This document shows, piece by piece, positions 43,574 to 53,456 of a stretch of DNA of 64,000 nucleotides. The stretch covers positions 186,001-250,000 of the forward strand of contig CALOFP010000003.1 of the NCBI GenBank assembly GCA_942492635.1, read 5' to 3'. The number at the start of each line of letters is the position of its first letter. Position 1 is the stretch's first letter. The position numbers were made by a program, and so were the translations under genes. This DNA comes from CALOFP01 sp942492635. GTDB taxonomy: Bacteria > UBP6 > UBA1177 > CALOFP01. The notes beneath the pieces are model-generated. The model was not told where the DNA came from and searched no databases. It was given only the letters and a program-made list of their open reading frames with translations.

Positions 43574-46500
43574 ATGAATAAACTTTTTCACGTTGGAGTC
43601 GATGCCGGCTCAACAACAGTAAAACTTGTTGTCCGGGACAACTCGGGCAAGATGCTCTTCCGTTCCTACAGAAGACACAGATCCCAGGTTCTTGACGCTC
43701 TGCTATCAATGCTCGAGGAGGCGTCTCCTTTCATTGAGGAGGGCAAACTTTCGGTTGTTGTAACAGGATCAGCAGGAATGGGCATATCGGAGAGGACCGG
43801 AATTCCATTCGTGCAGGAAGTTGTCGCCTCGGCAGAGGTTGTCAGAAGGCTCTATCCAGATGTCAAGACACTTGTTGATGTTGGGGGAGAAGATGCAAAG
43901 ATCATTTTCTTTGATGAAAAGATGCGTCCCGATATAAGAATGAACGGTAACTGTGCAGGAGGAACCGGAGCATTTATCGACCAGATGGCTTCTCTTCTCG
44001 ATGTACCTGTTGAAACTGTGGAGTCGCTCGCCCGGGAAACGGAACGATTCCATCCGGTTGCATCAAGATGTGGAGTTTTTGCGAAGACCGATGTGCAGAA
44101 TCTTGCAGCAAGGGGTGTTCCCAAGTCGGAGATCGTCAGATCCGTTCTTCATGCGGTAGCCCTTCAGTTTATGAATACCCTCTCGCGGGGCAGGGATATC
44201 TCACCGAAGGTTCTTTTTTCCGGAGGTCCGCTCACATACATTCCTTCTCTCCGGGATGAATTCATAGAGGTTATGGGAATTGCCCATGCCGATATGGTTC
44301 TTCCGGATGATCCTCAGCTTGTTCCGGCTCTAGGGGCATCCTTCGCGCCGGGGGTTGAAGCGGTCCAGTTCTCTTCCGAAGAGTTGAGAAACACCCTAAT
44401 GAAAAAATCAGAGGAGTCTTCAGACGAAAATGAGAGGGAAAAACCGCTTTTCGAGAGCGAAACGGAAAGAGTGGAGTGGATGAAAAACCGCTTTACTGTC
44501 GCCGGAAGGTCGGTTCCGGAGAAAGGAGTTAAAACATTCCTCGGGATAGATTCGGGATCAACCACAACAAAAATGGTGCTGATCGACGAAAGGGGAAGAA
44601 TTCTTTCAACATTTTATGACAAGAATAACTCGGATCCGATGGGAACGGCCCTCAGGGGACTGAAGGAGATAGGCTCTTCCCATGAAGATATGTCCCTTCC
44701 CTCCAGAAGTTCCGTTACGGGTTACGGAGAGGAACTTCTCAAGGCAGCCTTCGATATAGACGATGGTGTTGTGGAGACCGTGGCCCACTTCATGGCCGCC
44801 AAGGCGTTCGAGCCGGAAGTCAGTTTCATACTCGACATCGGTGGTCAGGACATGAAGGCCATGTTCATTGAGGACGATCACATAGGAAGAATTGAAATCA
44901 ACGAGGCTTGCAGTTCAGGCTGCGGTTCATTCATACAGACATTCGCCGAAACCAACGGTGCAACCGTCTCCGATTTCGGAAAGATGGCGCTTGAAGCGGA
45001 AAGACCCTGCGATCTGGGTAGCCGCTGCACCGTTTTTATGAATTCGAAGGTGAAACAGTTTCTCAGGGAAGGGGCCGATCTTTCCGAAATCGGGGCTGGA
45101 CTGGCACTTTCGGTTGTGAAAAACTGCATCAACAAGGTGCTTAAAATCCGTGATAACGATCTTCTCGGCGATCATATCGTCGTCCAGGGTGGAACTTTCC
45201 AGAATCCCTCCGTGCACAGGGCACTGGAGCAGTTTCTGGGAAGAAAGGTGGTCTGTCCCGATATTTCAGGACTTATGGGCGCCTACGGTGCTGCACTCTA
45301 TGCAATGGAGAGCTGGGGAGGGGAGGATACCACATTCAGGGGCTTCAACTCCGTCCCAGAGGAGAAATCCCGAAGGAATACCCGCTGTGCGGGTTGTGAA
45401 AACCGGTGCAGCGTTACATCAATCACATTCGCAAACGGCAACAGATTCTTTGCCGGAAACCGCTGTAGCAGGCTTTTCGGATCGGTAGTAAAGGGAAACT
45501 CCGGGTACAACCTCGTGGAAAGAAAGAGGGCGCTTCTCTTCGAAAGACCCATTGCTCCGGAAAATCCGAAAATGAGGATAGGAATTCCCCGGGCCCTTAA
45601 CATGTTTGAAAACTTTCCCTTCTGGAGCACGCTTTTATACGAAAGCGGATTCGAAGTGGTTCTGTCCGCCCCCTCAACAATGGATCTTTACGAACTGGGA
45701 ACAGGTTCCATAATGTCCGATTCAATCTGTTTCCCGGCCAAGCTGGCTCACGGTCACGTTGTCGATCTTGTAAAGAAGGGTGTGGATAGGATTTTCTATC
45801 CCATCGTCGTTTACGAGAAGAACGACACGAAAGGTTACACAAGCTTCAACTGTCCCATAGTTTCAGGCTATCCGGACGTTATAAGATCCGCCGTGGATCC
45901 CGCTGGAAAATTCGGCATCGGGTTCGATTCACCTACGGTCAACATGAACGACAACTCGCTTCTCAAAAAGGCGTGTGTTGAGTATCTTTCCGCTCTCGGA
46001 GTGTCGAAGCCACAGATAAAAATGGCTCTGGAGAAGGCCTTTGACGCTCAGATCGAGTTCAAGAATCTGTTGAAGCGAGAGTCCGCCGAAATGTGCGAAC
46101 GGGCTGAAAAAGAGGGGCGAAAAACCGTCGTTCTTGTGGGCCGACCCTACCATGCGGATCCTCTGATAAATCACAAAGTTCCCGAAATGCTTTCAGAACT
46201 GGGGCTTAACGTGATAACAGGCGACAGCGTGACAGGGGAGACGGATGCAAATATCCAGGTTCTAACCCAGTGGGCCTATCCCAACAGACTCTACAACGCA
46301 GCCGCCCGTACAGTTGAAAACGAATCATGGGAACTTATCCAGCTCAACTCCTTCGGATGCGGTCCCGATGCCATAGCCGTGGACGAGGTGACAGCCATTC
46401 TCAGGGAGGCCGGAAAGAACCCGACGACGATAAGAATTGACGAAATTTCCTCCCAGGGATCGATAAAACTTCGGCTCAGAACGCTTGTCGAAAGCTTCAA

Positions 46501-47821
46501 ACTGCGCAGGCAGACTAAAGAATCGGAAGCAAGAAGGGAAGTCGTACATTTTTCAAAAGAGGACAGCGGAAGAACGCTGCTGGTTCCACACTTCTCGACA
46601 ACTCTCGATCTGTTCACCCTGGAGACAATAACCTCACTTGGACAGAAGGTTGTTGTTCTTCCCGAACCTGACGACGTGGCTCTTGAACTCGGGCTTCGCT
46701 ACACAAACAACGAGATCTGTTATCCCGCTATTCTCGTCATCGGTTCCATCCTCAAAGCCTTAAAGTCAGGCGAGTACAGTGAGGATGACGTGGCCGTCGC
46801 CATGAGCCAGACCGGAGGCCAGTGCAGGGCATCGACCTACATCTCGCTCATAAGAAAGGCGCTTGAGGATGCGGGATTCAGGAAAATCCCCGTCGTAAGC
46901 TTCACTGCATCAACAAAGCAGCTGAACACCCAGCCCGGATTCAGGATCAACAGACTGGATTTTCTTAAAAAGGGACTCTTTGGAATAATCTACATCGATG
47001 TGCTTACAGCGCTTCACGGCTCCACCATTGTCCGGGAGAAGGTTAAGGGAACATCGGACAGACTGATGGAAAAGTACATCGAAAATGCCCTTGAAGCGGT
47101 TCGTGCCGGCAATTTCCGCTCGCTCCTTTTCCTAATGGAGAAGGCTGTCGACGAATTCAACGCAGTCGATGTGAGGGATATGACTCCGCCGGTAATCGGT
47201 GTGGTAGGAGAAATCTACGTCAAATACTGCTCCTACGCCAACTGCAACGTTGTCGACTGGATCAGGGATCAGGGAGTTGAGGTTTACATGCCGCCGCTGG
47301 TGGATTTTTTCATCCAGGAGACATTCAACCTCCGCTACAACCGTAAAAGCAATCTGGATAAGAGGGCTCTGCACTCATTTCTCTCACGCCTTATAGACAG
47401 ACTCATCGAACGATACCTTAAGGATGTCGACAGGGTAATGAAGAAGTTTCGCTTTTACAGAAAATCCCATTCGATAGGGGAGCTTGCCTCCAGAGCGGAG
47501 AAAATTTTGAACCTCTCCAACCAGTACGGTGAGGGGTGGCTCATTCCCGGTGAAATCGCGGCAATGACCGAGCACGGAATAGAGAACGTACTCTCCCTCC
47601 AGCCATTCGGTTGCATAGCCAATCAGGTTGTCTCAAAGGGAGTTGAAAAGAGAATGAGGGATCTCTACCCGTCACTCAACATACTGCAGATAGATCTGGA
47701 TCCCGATACGAGCAGGGCCAACCTTCTCAACAGACTTCATTTTCTTGTCCGCGGTGCCTTCGAAAGCGCGGCAGGGAAAGATATTAGGTCGGAATCGGTG
47801 GAAAGTGAAATCCACGGATAG
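43574..47821 (+). CDS. Giant 2-hydroxyacyl-CoA dehydratase activase/dehydratase-like fusion protein
   Basis: 1415 aa. Two BadF/BcrA/HgdC-type ATPase domains come first. Domain 1 (about 1-250) has GVDAGSTTVK, DVGGEDAK and NGNCAGGTGAFID, whose Cys would bind the bridging [4Fe-4S] cluster. Domain 2 (about 315-570) has GIDSGSTTTK, DIGGQDMK and NEACSSGCGSF. A Cys cluster (CAGCENRC...C) near 600 leads into a DUF2229-like region and then HgdB-like segments (VGRPYHADPLINHKVPEML, SQTGGQCRASTY). The protein thus joins electron activator and dehydratase-like parts in one chain. Family activators use ATP to drive low-potential electrons for 2-hydroxyacyl-CoA dehydration or related reductions. The substrate of this long form is unknown to me. 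It is anaerobe-type and oxygen-sensitive by analogy. nfeD follows after 38 bp. Confidence 0.85.
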   Translation: MNKLFHVGVDAGSTTVKLVVRDNSGKMLFRSYRRHRSQVLDALLSMLEEASPFIEEGKLSVVVTGSAGMGISERTGIPFVQEVVASAEVVRRLYPDVKTLVDVGGEDAKIIFFDEKMRPDIRMNGNCAGGTGAFIDQMASLLDVPVETVESLARETERFHPVASRCGVFAKTDVQNLAARGVPKSEIVRSVLHAVALQFMNTLSRGRDISPKVLFSGGPLTYIPSLRDEFIEVMGIAHADMVLPDDPQLVPALGASFAPGVEAVQFSSEELRNTLMKKSEESSDENEREKPLFESETERVEWMKNRFTVAGRSVPEKGVKTFLGIDSGSTTTKMVLIDERGRILSTFYDKNNSDPMGTALRGLKEIGSSHEDMSLPSRSSVTGYGEELLKAAFDIDDGVVETVAHFMAAKAFEPEVSFILDIGGQDMKAMFIEDDHIGRIEINEACSSGCGSFIQTFAETNGATVSDFGKMALEAERPCDLGSRCTVFMNSKVKQFLREGADLSEIGAGLALSVVKNCINKVLKIRDNDLLGDHIVVQGGTFQNPSVHRALEQFLGRKVVCPDISGLMGAYGAALYAMESWGGEDTTFRGFNSVPEEKSRRNTRCAGCENRCSVTSITFANGNRFFAGNRCSRLFGSVVKGNSGYNLVERKRALLFERPIAPENPKMRIGIPRALNMFENFPFWSTLLYESGFEVVLSAPSTMDLYELGTGSIMSDSICFPAKLAHGHVVDLVKKGVDRIFYPIVVYEKNDTKGYTSFNCPIVSGYPDVIRSAVDPAGKFGIGFDSPTVNMNDNSLLKKACVEYLSALGVSKPQIKMALEKAFDAQIEFKNLLKRESAEMCERAEKEGRKTVVLVGRPYHADPLINHKVPEMLSELGLNVITGDSVTGETDANIQVLTQWAYPNRLYNAAARTVENESWELIQLNSFGCGPDAIAVDEVTAILREAGKNPTTIRIDEISSQGSIKLRLRTLVESFKLRRQTKESEARREVVHFSKEDSGRTLLVPHFSTTLDLFTLETITSLGQKVVVLPEPDDVALELGLRYTNNEICYPAILVIGSILKALKSGEYSEDDVAVAMSQTGGQCRASTYISLIRKALEDAGFRKIPVVSFTASTKQLNTQPGFRINRLDFLKKGLFGIIYIDVLTALHGSTIVREKVKGTSDRLMEKYIENALEAVRAGNFRSLLFLMEKAVDEFNAVDVRDMTPPVIGVVGEIYVKYCSYANCNVVDWIRDQGVEVYMPPLVDFFIQETFNLRYNRKSNLDKRALHSFLSRLIDRLIERYLKDVDRVMKKFRFYRKSHSIGELASRAEKILNLSNQYGEGWLIPGEIAAMTEHGIENVLSLQPFGCIANQVVSKGVEKRMRDLYPSLNILQIDLDPDTSRANLLNRLHFLVRGAFESAAGKDIRSESVESEIHG

Positions 47822-47859
47822 AAAGAACGAATTTGAATTTGAATATCAGGAGGTGAACA

Positions 47860-48315
47860 ATGGAATTTTTCGGAATAGAACCCTGGATAATCTGGTCAGC
47901 CCTCGGACTACTCTTTCTCATTTCAGAGATCTTCGTACCCGGATTCTGGCTAGCCACACTTGGAATAGGTGCCTTCACAGCCTCATTTGTCTCGGTGATG
48001 GCGGAAAACCTCAATATCCAGCTGATCGCATTCGCCTCGGGAACGGGGTTCGCCTTCATCGTTGTCCGTCCTCTGGCTCTTCGTTACCTCTACAAAAGGA
48101 ATCATAGGGTAAGGACCAACGTAAATGCCCTTGAAGGAAAATCGGTGATAGTTCTCAAAACCGTTGATCCGGCCAACCAGACAGGAAAAGTGAAAATGGG
48201 CGGAGAGGTGTGGAAGGCGACTACGGAAGACGGATCCGTAATCAGGGAAGGAGTTAACGCAACTGTTGTAAGAGTTGATGGTGCGACACTCATAGTGAAA
48301 AAAAAGGAAGATTAG
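47860..48315 (+). CDS. NfeD-family membrane protein
   Basis: 151 aa. Three or more hydrophobic segments fill residues 8-80, followed by a beta-rich OB-fold-like tail (about 95-148, with GKVKMGGEVWKA and GATLIVKK) facing one side of the membrane. This is the short NfeD form. Its start has an excellent AGGAGGTGA site. The gene is 10 bp from an SPFH gene, the usual partner; NfeD-stomatin pairs are thought to organise membrane microdomains. It may also be transcribed with the activase gene upstream. Confidence 0.85.
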   Translation: MEFFGIEPWIIWSALGLLFLISEIFVPGFWLATLGIGAFTASFVSVMAENLNIQLIAFASGTGFAFIVVRPLALRYLYKRNHRVRTNVNALEGKSVIVLKTVDPANQTGKVKMGGEVWKATTEDGSVIREGVNATVVRVDGATLIVKKKED

Positions 48316-48325
48316 GGAGGAAATT

Positions 48326-49315
48326 ATGTCTACCTTTGGAATTTTAGCAATTATTTTAGTAATTTTTGTCATTGTTTTCGTATGGAGGGGAATCAAGATC
48401 GTTCCACAGGCGAAGGTGATGATTATCGAGAGACTCGGACGTTATCACAGAACGCTTGAAAGCGGAATCGATTTCATCATCCCCATCGTAGATTCGCCGA
48501 GGGAGATGGATTGGAAATCAACAAGAAAGACCATGGACGGAAGAACGATCGTTACGGCTAAGAAGATCACACTTGTAGATCTTCGTGAAGGTGTGCACGA
48601 CTTTCCCAAGCAGAATGTTATTACAAGGGACAACGTCGTTATCGAGATCGATGCCATAATCTACTACCAGATCACTGATCCGGTTAAGTCGATTTATGAA
48701 ATTTCCAACCTTCCGGACGCAATCGAGAAGCTTGCAAAGACAACTCTCCGTAACATCATCGGAGACATGGATCTGGATCAGACCCTCACATCCAGAGACG
48801 AAATCAACTCCAAGATGACCGACATCCTTGACGAAGCGACGGACAAGTGGGGAGTCAAGGTGAACCGTGTAGAGATTCAGGACATCAATCCTCCGCAGGA
48901 TATCAAGGATGCAATGGAAAAGCAGATGAGAGCCGAGAGGGATCGTCGTGCAGCCATCCTCACAGCTGAAGGTGAAAAGCAGGCAAACATCCTTGATTCC
49001 GAAGGTGTGCGTCAGAAGAGAATCAACGAGGCCGACGGTGAAAAACAGAGTGCAGTCCTCAGAGCGGAAGGTGAAGCTATGGCGAAAATCCGCGTAGCCG
49101 AAGCGGAAGCAAAAGCCATCGCTATAGTGACCGAATCGCTCGGAAAGACAAAGACAGATCCCGCACACTACCTCATCGCCCTCAAGTACATCGAAACACT
49201 GAAGAACGTAGCCGAGGGACAGGACAACAAGGTTGTCTACATGCCGTACGAAGCCACAGGCATACTCGGATCTATCGGCAGCGTGAAAGAGATGTTCAAA
49301 TCTCACGTAGAGTAA
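48326..49315 (+). CDS. SPFH/stomatin-family membrane protein, QmcA-like
   Basis: 329 aa. One N-terminal membrane segment (about 3-22) is followed by the SPFH (band 7) domain (about 25-190, VMIIERLGRYHRTLESGIDFIIPIVD). A charged Ala/Glu-rich helical region follows (about 190-265, RAERDRRAAILTAEGEKQ) and is typical of oligomerising stomatins. Ribosome-binding site GGGAGG. Forms an nfeD-SPFH operon. Downstream, 49316-49662 (about 350 bp) has no gene; a TATAAT at 49626-49631 with a poor -35 may serve the next gene. Confidence 0.9.
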   Translation: MSTFGILAIILVIFVIVFVWRGIKIVPQAKVMIIERLGRYHRTLESGIDFIIPIVDSPREMDWKSTRKTMDGRTIVTAKKITLVDLREGVHDFPKQNVITRDNVVIEIDAIIYYQITDPVKSIYEISNLPDAIEKLAKTTLRNIIGDMDLDQTLTSRDEINSKMTDILDEATDKWGVKVNRVEIQDINPPQDIKDAMEKQMRAERDRRAAILTAEGEKQANILDSEGVRQKRINEADGEKQSAVLRAEGEAMAKIRVAEAEAKAIAIVTESLGKTKTDPAHYLIALKYIETLKNVAEGQDNKVVYMPYEATGILGSIGSVKEMFKSHVE

Positions 49316-49662
49316 TTCTCGATATCTAGTTCCAGGTCAAAATAACCTCGAGCTGATCATACTGATGAAAACTTTTTCTGTTAAACTATGATCCGGCGAA
49401 AAAGGAAATTGATCTTCGGATGACAGGTTTTCCGAAGTTCTTTTTTTGATTTTGTAATATTGCAAATTTCAATGTTTAATGTCTGGAGAATAATTTTTCC
49501 TCTGAAAACTACCGTTTATTAACTATGTCTTCAGATTTTACCTAAAGCCTTTCAGGATTCCAGAGACACTTGAAGCTTTTTGTTTCATAACCAAGATAGA
49601 AACTTTCAAAAAGACGAATGTTAAATATAATTACTTCGATTGAAACTGTCTTTGAGGTTTTT

Positions 49663-50886
49663 ATGTTTCTAAAAAATTCATTATTCAGATCGATTTTAAT
49701 TTTAGTTTTCTTTTTAACTCTCTCCGGCTGTGGAAAAGGAGATTCCTCGACACATGACGGTTCCTTTGCTTCGGATGATTCGGATTCTTTTTCAACTGTT
49801 TCAGAAGAAGAAGACAGCGGAAAGAACGGCAAAGATGTTCCCGTTGTAGATGGCGGTTCTGAATCGGAAGGGGAGTCGGAAGACGATTCTTCTGATTCCG
49901 TTGATGACGGTGAAGCAGGTGATGGAAGCGATTCCCAGAACGAAGACAACTCTTTCGATTTTCCACAGGATATTTTAGATAGGGCTTTCGAAACGGTCTC
50001 TGTTGAAAATCTTAAAAGGGATCTCACATACATAGCCTCCGATGAACTGGAAGGACGGTTGCCGGGTTCCGAAGGCAGCAGAAAAGCTCAGGATTACATT
50101 GTAAAACAGTTTGAAGAGTGTGGTGTTGCACCCGCGGGCCAAGATTACCTTCAAAATTTCGTTGCCAAGGAATCTTATGAAGCCGCAAATATTGTAGGGA
50201 TTGTCGAGGGAAGTGATCCTCTTCTTAAAAACGAGTTTATCGTCATAGGAGGTCACTACGATCATCTTGGAAAAACCGGAAATGAGATTTTCAACGGAGC
50301 GGATGACAACGGCAGCGGCACGGTGGGAGTTGTCGCGACGGCGTGCGCTCTTTCAAAAATTAGGGATAATCTGGGGCGTTCGATTATCTTCGTAGCTTTT
50401 GACGGTGAGGAGATGGGGCTGCTCGGTTCGAAATATTATGTTGAAAATGCTCTAAGACCTCTGGAGAAGACGGTTTATATGTTGAATCTGGATATGATCG
50501 GACGGATGGATGCCGGAAGAGTTCGGGCAATGAAGGACTTTCACCATCCTGTACCGGAGATCTACATGGCTGACGCGGGTCAGCGTCAGGGGATTGAGGT
50601 AGATCCTATAATGTTCTCTTTTGGAGGCAGCGACCATATGCCGTTCTGGTCGAACTCCATTCCCGCAGTTTTTTTCAATACAGGGGTGCACGAAGACTAT
50701 CACAAGGGAACAGATACAGTTGAAAAGATTAATTTCGAAGGAATGGCGGGGATTATAAAAATTACTGTTGAAATTGCCGCCAGGGTCAGTGTGAACCCGG
50801 AAGTTGTTTCTTCGAAGACAAGAGGTAAACAATTTTTCATGCCTGAAAAAATTCTGGATCATGGAATCGCGCCCTTTCTTGATTAG
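49663..50886 (+). CDS. M28-family metallopeptidase lipoprotein
   Basis: 407 aa when started at the ATG at 49663, which gives a clean signal peptide with lipobox TLSGC; GAGG lies upstream. An acidic Ser/Asp/Glu linker (about 25-100) is followed by the peptidase domain: IGGHYDHLG, GADDNGSG, FDGEEMGLLGS, DMIGRMD and a final GVHEDYHKGTDT. These supply the His, Asp, Glu-Glu, Asp and His expected for a two-zinc aminopeptidase of family M28. It probably acts on peptides outside the inner membrane. The 512 bp between this gene and the next (50887-51398) are AT-rich and show no gene or clear promoter. Confidence 0.85.
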   Translation: MFLKNSLFRSILILVFFLTLSGCGKGDSSTHDGSFASDDSDSFSTVSEEEDSGKNGKDVPVVDGGSESEGESEDDSSDSVDDGEAGDGSDSQNEDNSFDFPQDILDRAFETVSVENLKRDLTYIASDELEGRLPGSEGSRKAQDYIVKQFEECGVAPAGQDYLQNFVAKESYEAANIVGIVEGSDPLLKNEFIVIGGHYDHLGKTGNEIFNGADDNGSGTVGVVATACALSKIRDNLGRSIIFVAFDGEEMGLLGSKYYVENALRPLEKTVYMLNLDMIGRMDAGRVRAMKDFHHPVPEIYMADAGQRQGIEVDPIMFSFGGSDHMPFWSNSIPAVFFNTGVHEDYHKGTDTVEKINFEGMAGIIKITVEIAARVSVNPEVVSSKTRGKQFFMPEKILDHGIAPFLD

Positions 50887-51398
50887 ACTTTTATTTCCTA
50901 CGAATATTTCTGAAAATTTAGGATATAGAAAGATTTTTTGTCGACAGTCGGCTTCCTGTTGATCCTGATAATAGAAATTGACTCTCTCTCTTACTTTCAA
51001 AATTACACATAGATCTATCTCTCCACTAAAAACAAATGCAGCTTTTTGATACTACTTTTTTTAGTTCTCAATATCTCCGTCTTCAGCATAATGTAACAAA
51101 CTTATTGCCTTTTCCATAAGAGCTAAGAAAAATATCTTTGTGTTGACACCTCGCATTGAGAAAAGGAAAAATCACAAATATAAACAAAAGAACCGTTATG
51201 ATGTTTCAATCTTCGAGTATTCTGTCGAAAAAGAAATCTTGTGAAGAAATTAACGCAAATAGGAAAAAAATTTTACTTCGATTTTTTCATAGGTATATTG
51301 TTAGCAGAAATAAGCTAGTTTTTTACACCTAAATGCAAAATATTTTATGATTAATCCTCATAGAATTACTTTTATGAAACCTTATCATGGAGGGTAGC

Positions 51399-53033
51399 AT
51401 GACAAACGCAATTTTCACAGTTCCGAAGCCGTTCAACGAGCCGGTTCTTACCTATGCGCCGGGTTCAAAAGAGAAAGAACTTCTCATGGCTGAAATCAAG
51501 AGACAGAAAAGTGAAAAACTCGATATTCCGATAATAGTAAACGGTGAAGAGATCCGTAACGGAAATGTCGCTGAGGCCGTATGTCCTCATAACCACGGTC
51601 ACGTTCTTGCAACCTTTCATCAGGCAGGCGAGAAAGAAGTAAATATGGCGATCGAAGCTGCGATGAATGCCAAAAAGGTGTGGGAAAAAATTGCATGGCA
51701 GGATAGAGCCGCAATATTTCTTAAAGCTGCAGAACTTATCTCCACAAAATATCGTTACATCCTCAACGCCGCTACAATGCTCAACCAGTCAAAGAACGCC
51801 TACCAGGCGGAAATAGACTCTGCATGTGAGCTCGCCGACTTCTTACGTTTCAATGCATACTACATGCAGGAAATCTACAAAGAACAGCCCATGTACAGTG
51901 CTCAGGGAATCTGGAACAGAGTTGAAAACAGACCTCTCGAAGGTTTCGTATTCGCCATAACTCCTTTCAACTTCACAGCAATTGCAGGAAACCTTCCGAC
52001 ATCGGCTGCACTCATGGGTAACGTTGTTATCTGGAAGCCGGCATCCACAGCTGTAGTTTCCGGTTACTACCTCATGAAGCTCTTCGAAGAAGCAGGCTTC
52101 CCCAAAGGCGTAATCAATTTCCTTCCGGGACGCGGATCAAAGGTTGGAAATCCGGTTATGGCAAGCGAACACCTTGCAGGAATTCACTTCACAGGTTCGA
52201 CAGGCGTTTTCCAGGGAATGTGGAAAACAATCGGCGACAACATCCAGAAGTACCGCTCATATCCGAGAATCGTCGGCGAAACAGGCGGAAAGGATTTCAT
52301 TTTCGTACACAAGAGTGCTGCAGTCAGAGAAACAGCCGTTGCAGCAGTTCGCGGAGCGTTCGAATATCAGGGACAGAAGTGCAGTGCAGCTTCCAGAATG
52401 TACGTTCCTAAATCTCTCTGGGCTCCCATCTGGAAAGAGATGGAAGAGATGCTCAAGGAGATCAAGATGGGCGATGTGGAAGATTTCACAAACTTCGTTA
52501 ACGCGGTTATCGACGAGTCCGCTTACGACAATACAATGGATTACATCAACAAGGCCAAAGAAAGCGCCGATGCAGAGATCGCTTTCGGTGGAAACGGCGA
52601 TAAATCTAAAGGTTACTTCATCGAACCTACAGTTGTTGTAGCAAAGGATCCCCATTTCGTCACAATGGAAGAGGAGATCTTCGCGCCCGTTCTCACAGTA
52701 TACGTCTACGACGACGACAAATACGAAGAGACACTCGAGATATGTGATGGCACATCACCATACGCACTCACAGGCTCGATTTTCGCCACATGCAGAGAGG
52801 CGGTCGACACAGCATTCCAGATGCTCAGACAGAGTGCCGGAAACTTCTACATAAACGACAAACCGACAGGCGCGGTTGTCGGACAGCAGCCATTCGGCGG
52901 AGCAAGAGGATCCGGAACAAACGACAAAGCCGGAAGCTACCTCAACCTTCTCAGATGGACATCTCCTAGAACAATAAAGGAGACCTTCTGTCCTCCGAAA
53001 TGTTACAAATACCCATTCATGGAAGAAAAATAG
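51399..53033 (+). CDS. pruA: 1-pyrroline-5-carboxylate dehydrogenase
   Basis: 544 aa, start at the ATG at 51399 with GGAGGG upstream. An aldehyde dehydrogenase that oxidises glutamate semialdehyde (P5C) to glutamate with NAD+, the last step of proline and arginine catabolism. Visible features: the cofactor fold region TPFNFTAIAGNLPTSAALMGN and IWKPAS, HFTGSTGVFQGMW, the general-base region VGETGGKDF, the catalytic Cys in YQGQKCSAASR, and EEEIFAPVLTVYVY. Length and motifs fit the roughly 540-residue single-function form also found in eukaryotes, not the PutA fusion. No proline dehydrogenase is adjacent, so it may use P5C from elsewhere. Followed by a terminator. Confidence 0.9.
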   Translation: MTNAIFTVPKPFNEPVLTYAPGSKEKELLMAEIKRQKSEKLDIPIIVNGEEIRNGNVAEAVCPHNHGHVLATFHQAGEKEVNMAIEAAMNAKKVWEKIAWQDRAAIFLKAAELISTKYRYILNAATMLNQSKNAYQAEIDSACELADFLRFNAYYMQEIYKEQPMYSAQGIWNRVENRPLEGFVFAITPFNFTAIAGNLPTSAALMGNVVIWKPASTAVVSGYYLMKLFEEAGFPKGVINFLPGRGSKVGNPVMASEHLAGIHFTGSTGVFQGMWKTIGDNIQKYRSYPRIVGETGGKDFIFVHKSAAVRETAVAAVRGAFEYQGQKCSAASRMYVPKSLWAPIWKEMEEMLKEIKMGDVEDFTNFVNAVIDESAYDNTMDYINKAKESADAEIAFGGNGDKSKGYFIEPTVVVAKDPHFVTMEEEIFAPVLTVYVYDDDKYEETLEICDGTSPYALTGSIFATCREAVDTAFQMLRQSAGNFYINDKPTGAVVGQQPFGGARGSGTNDKAGSYLNLLRWTSPRTIKETFCPPKCYKYPFMEEK

Positions 53034-53043
53034 TTCAGCAGGT

Positions 53044-53063
53044 GGGGGCTTCGGCCCCCCTTT
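53044..53063 (+). terminator. GC-rich terminator with TTCG loop
   Basis: GGGGGC-TTCG-GCCCCC (53044-53059) followed by CTTT, 10 bp after the P5C dehydrogenase stop. The short T run overlaps the left end of the adjacent inverted-repeat element. Confidence 0.65.
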
Positions 53064-53387
53064 GGGGTCAGGACTTAATTTTAAATACTTTTCAATAGAT
53101 CTTCCTGTTTTTCAGCTGTTTTAGAATTCTGAACTTTTAGAAATCACGAAGGTTTTCAGCTTTGCATCAAAGAAGCCTATTCTTTTAACATCTTGGTTAA
53201 TGCAATTCGAAAATATAGTAGAGACCGTTGTGGAATACCTGCTCGATTTTTCATATCGATTTTAGCAATAAATGGATAAATCAATAGAGTTCGGAGCTGT
53301 AAGACTTTCAATGGCTGAGGCAAGTTCCTTCTGATTTGCTTGAGACGTATCGGATAGAAGTATTTAAAATTACGTCCTGACCCCAAA
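53061..53387. mobile_element. MITE-like element with 30-bp inverted ends
   Basis: The left end (53061-53090, beginning TTTGGGGTCAGGACTTAATT) and the right end (53358-53387) are inverted copies matching at 29 of 30 positions; the single difference is at position 15. The interior has no convincing gene. The GGGGTCAGGAC-type ends resemble repeats I associate with REP-associated (Y1, IS200-like) transposases. A minus-strand frame of 69 codons at 53177-53386 could be a decayed transposase start, but the similarity is marginal. No clear target duplication was seen. Confidence 0.7.
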
Positions 53388-53456
53388 TTTCTTGATAAAA
53401 GGGCAATGTTTGATAAACTTTTTTCAATAAATGATTGACTTCAAGTGGAGTATGTT

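Noticed and set aside
48518..49306. Minus-strand 262-codon frame opposite the SPFH gene
   Set aside because: Antisense shadow of a well-recognised family; its composition (many Cys, His and Phe) is typical of an antisense reading.
51143..51171. TTGACA upstream of the P5C dehydrogenase as a promoter
   Set aside because: No acceptable -10 element at 16-18 bp, and it is over 200 bp from the start codon.
53177..53386. 69-codon minus-strand frame inside the MITE-like element as a transposase gene
   Set aside because: Only marginal resemblance to REP-transposase N-termini, no catalytic HUH or Tyr motif, and it runs into the right inverted repeat.
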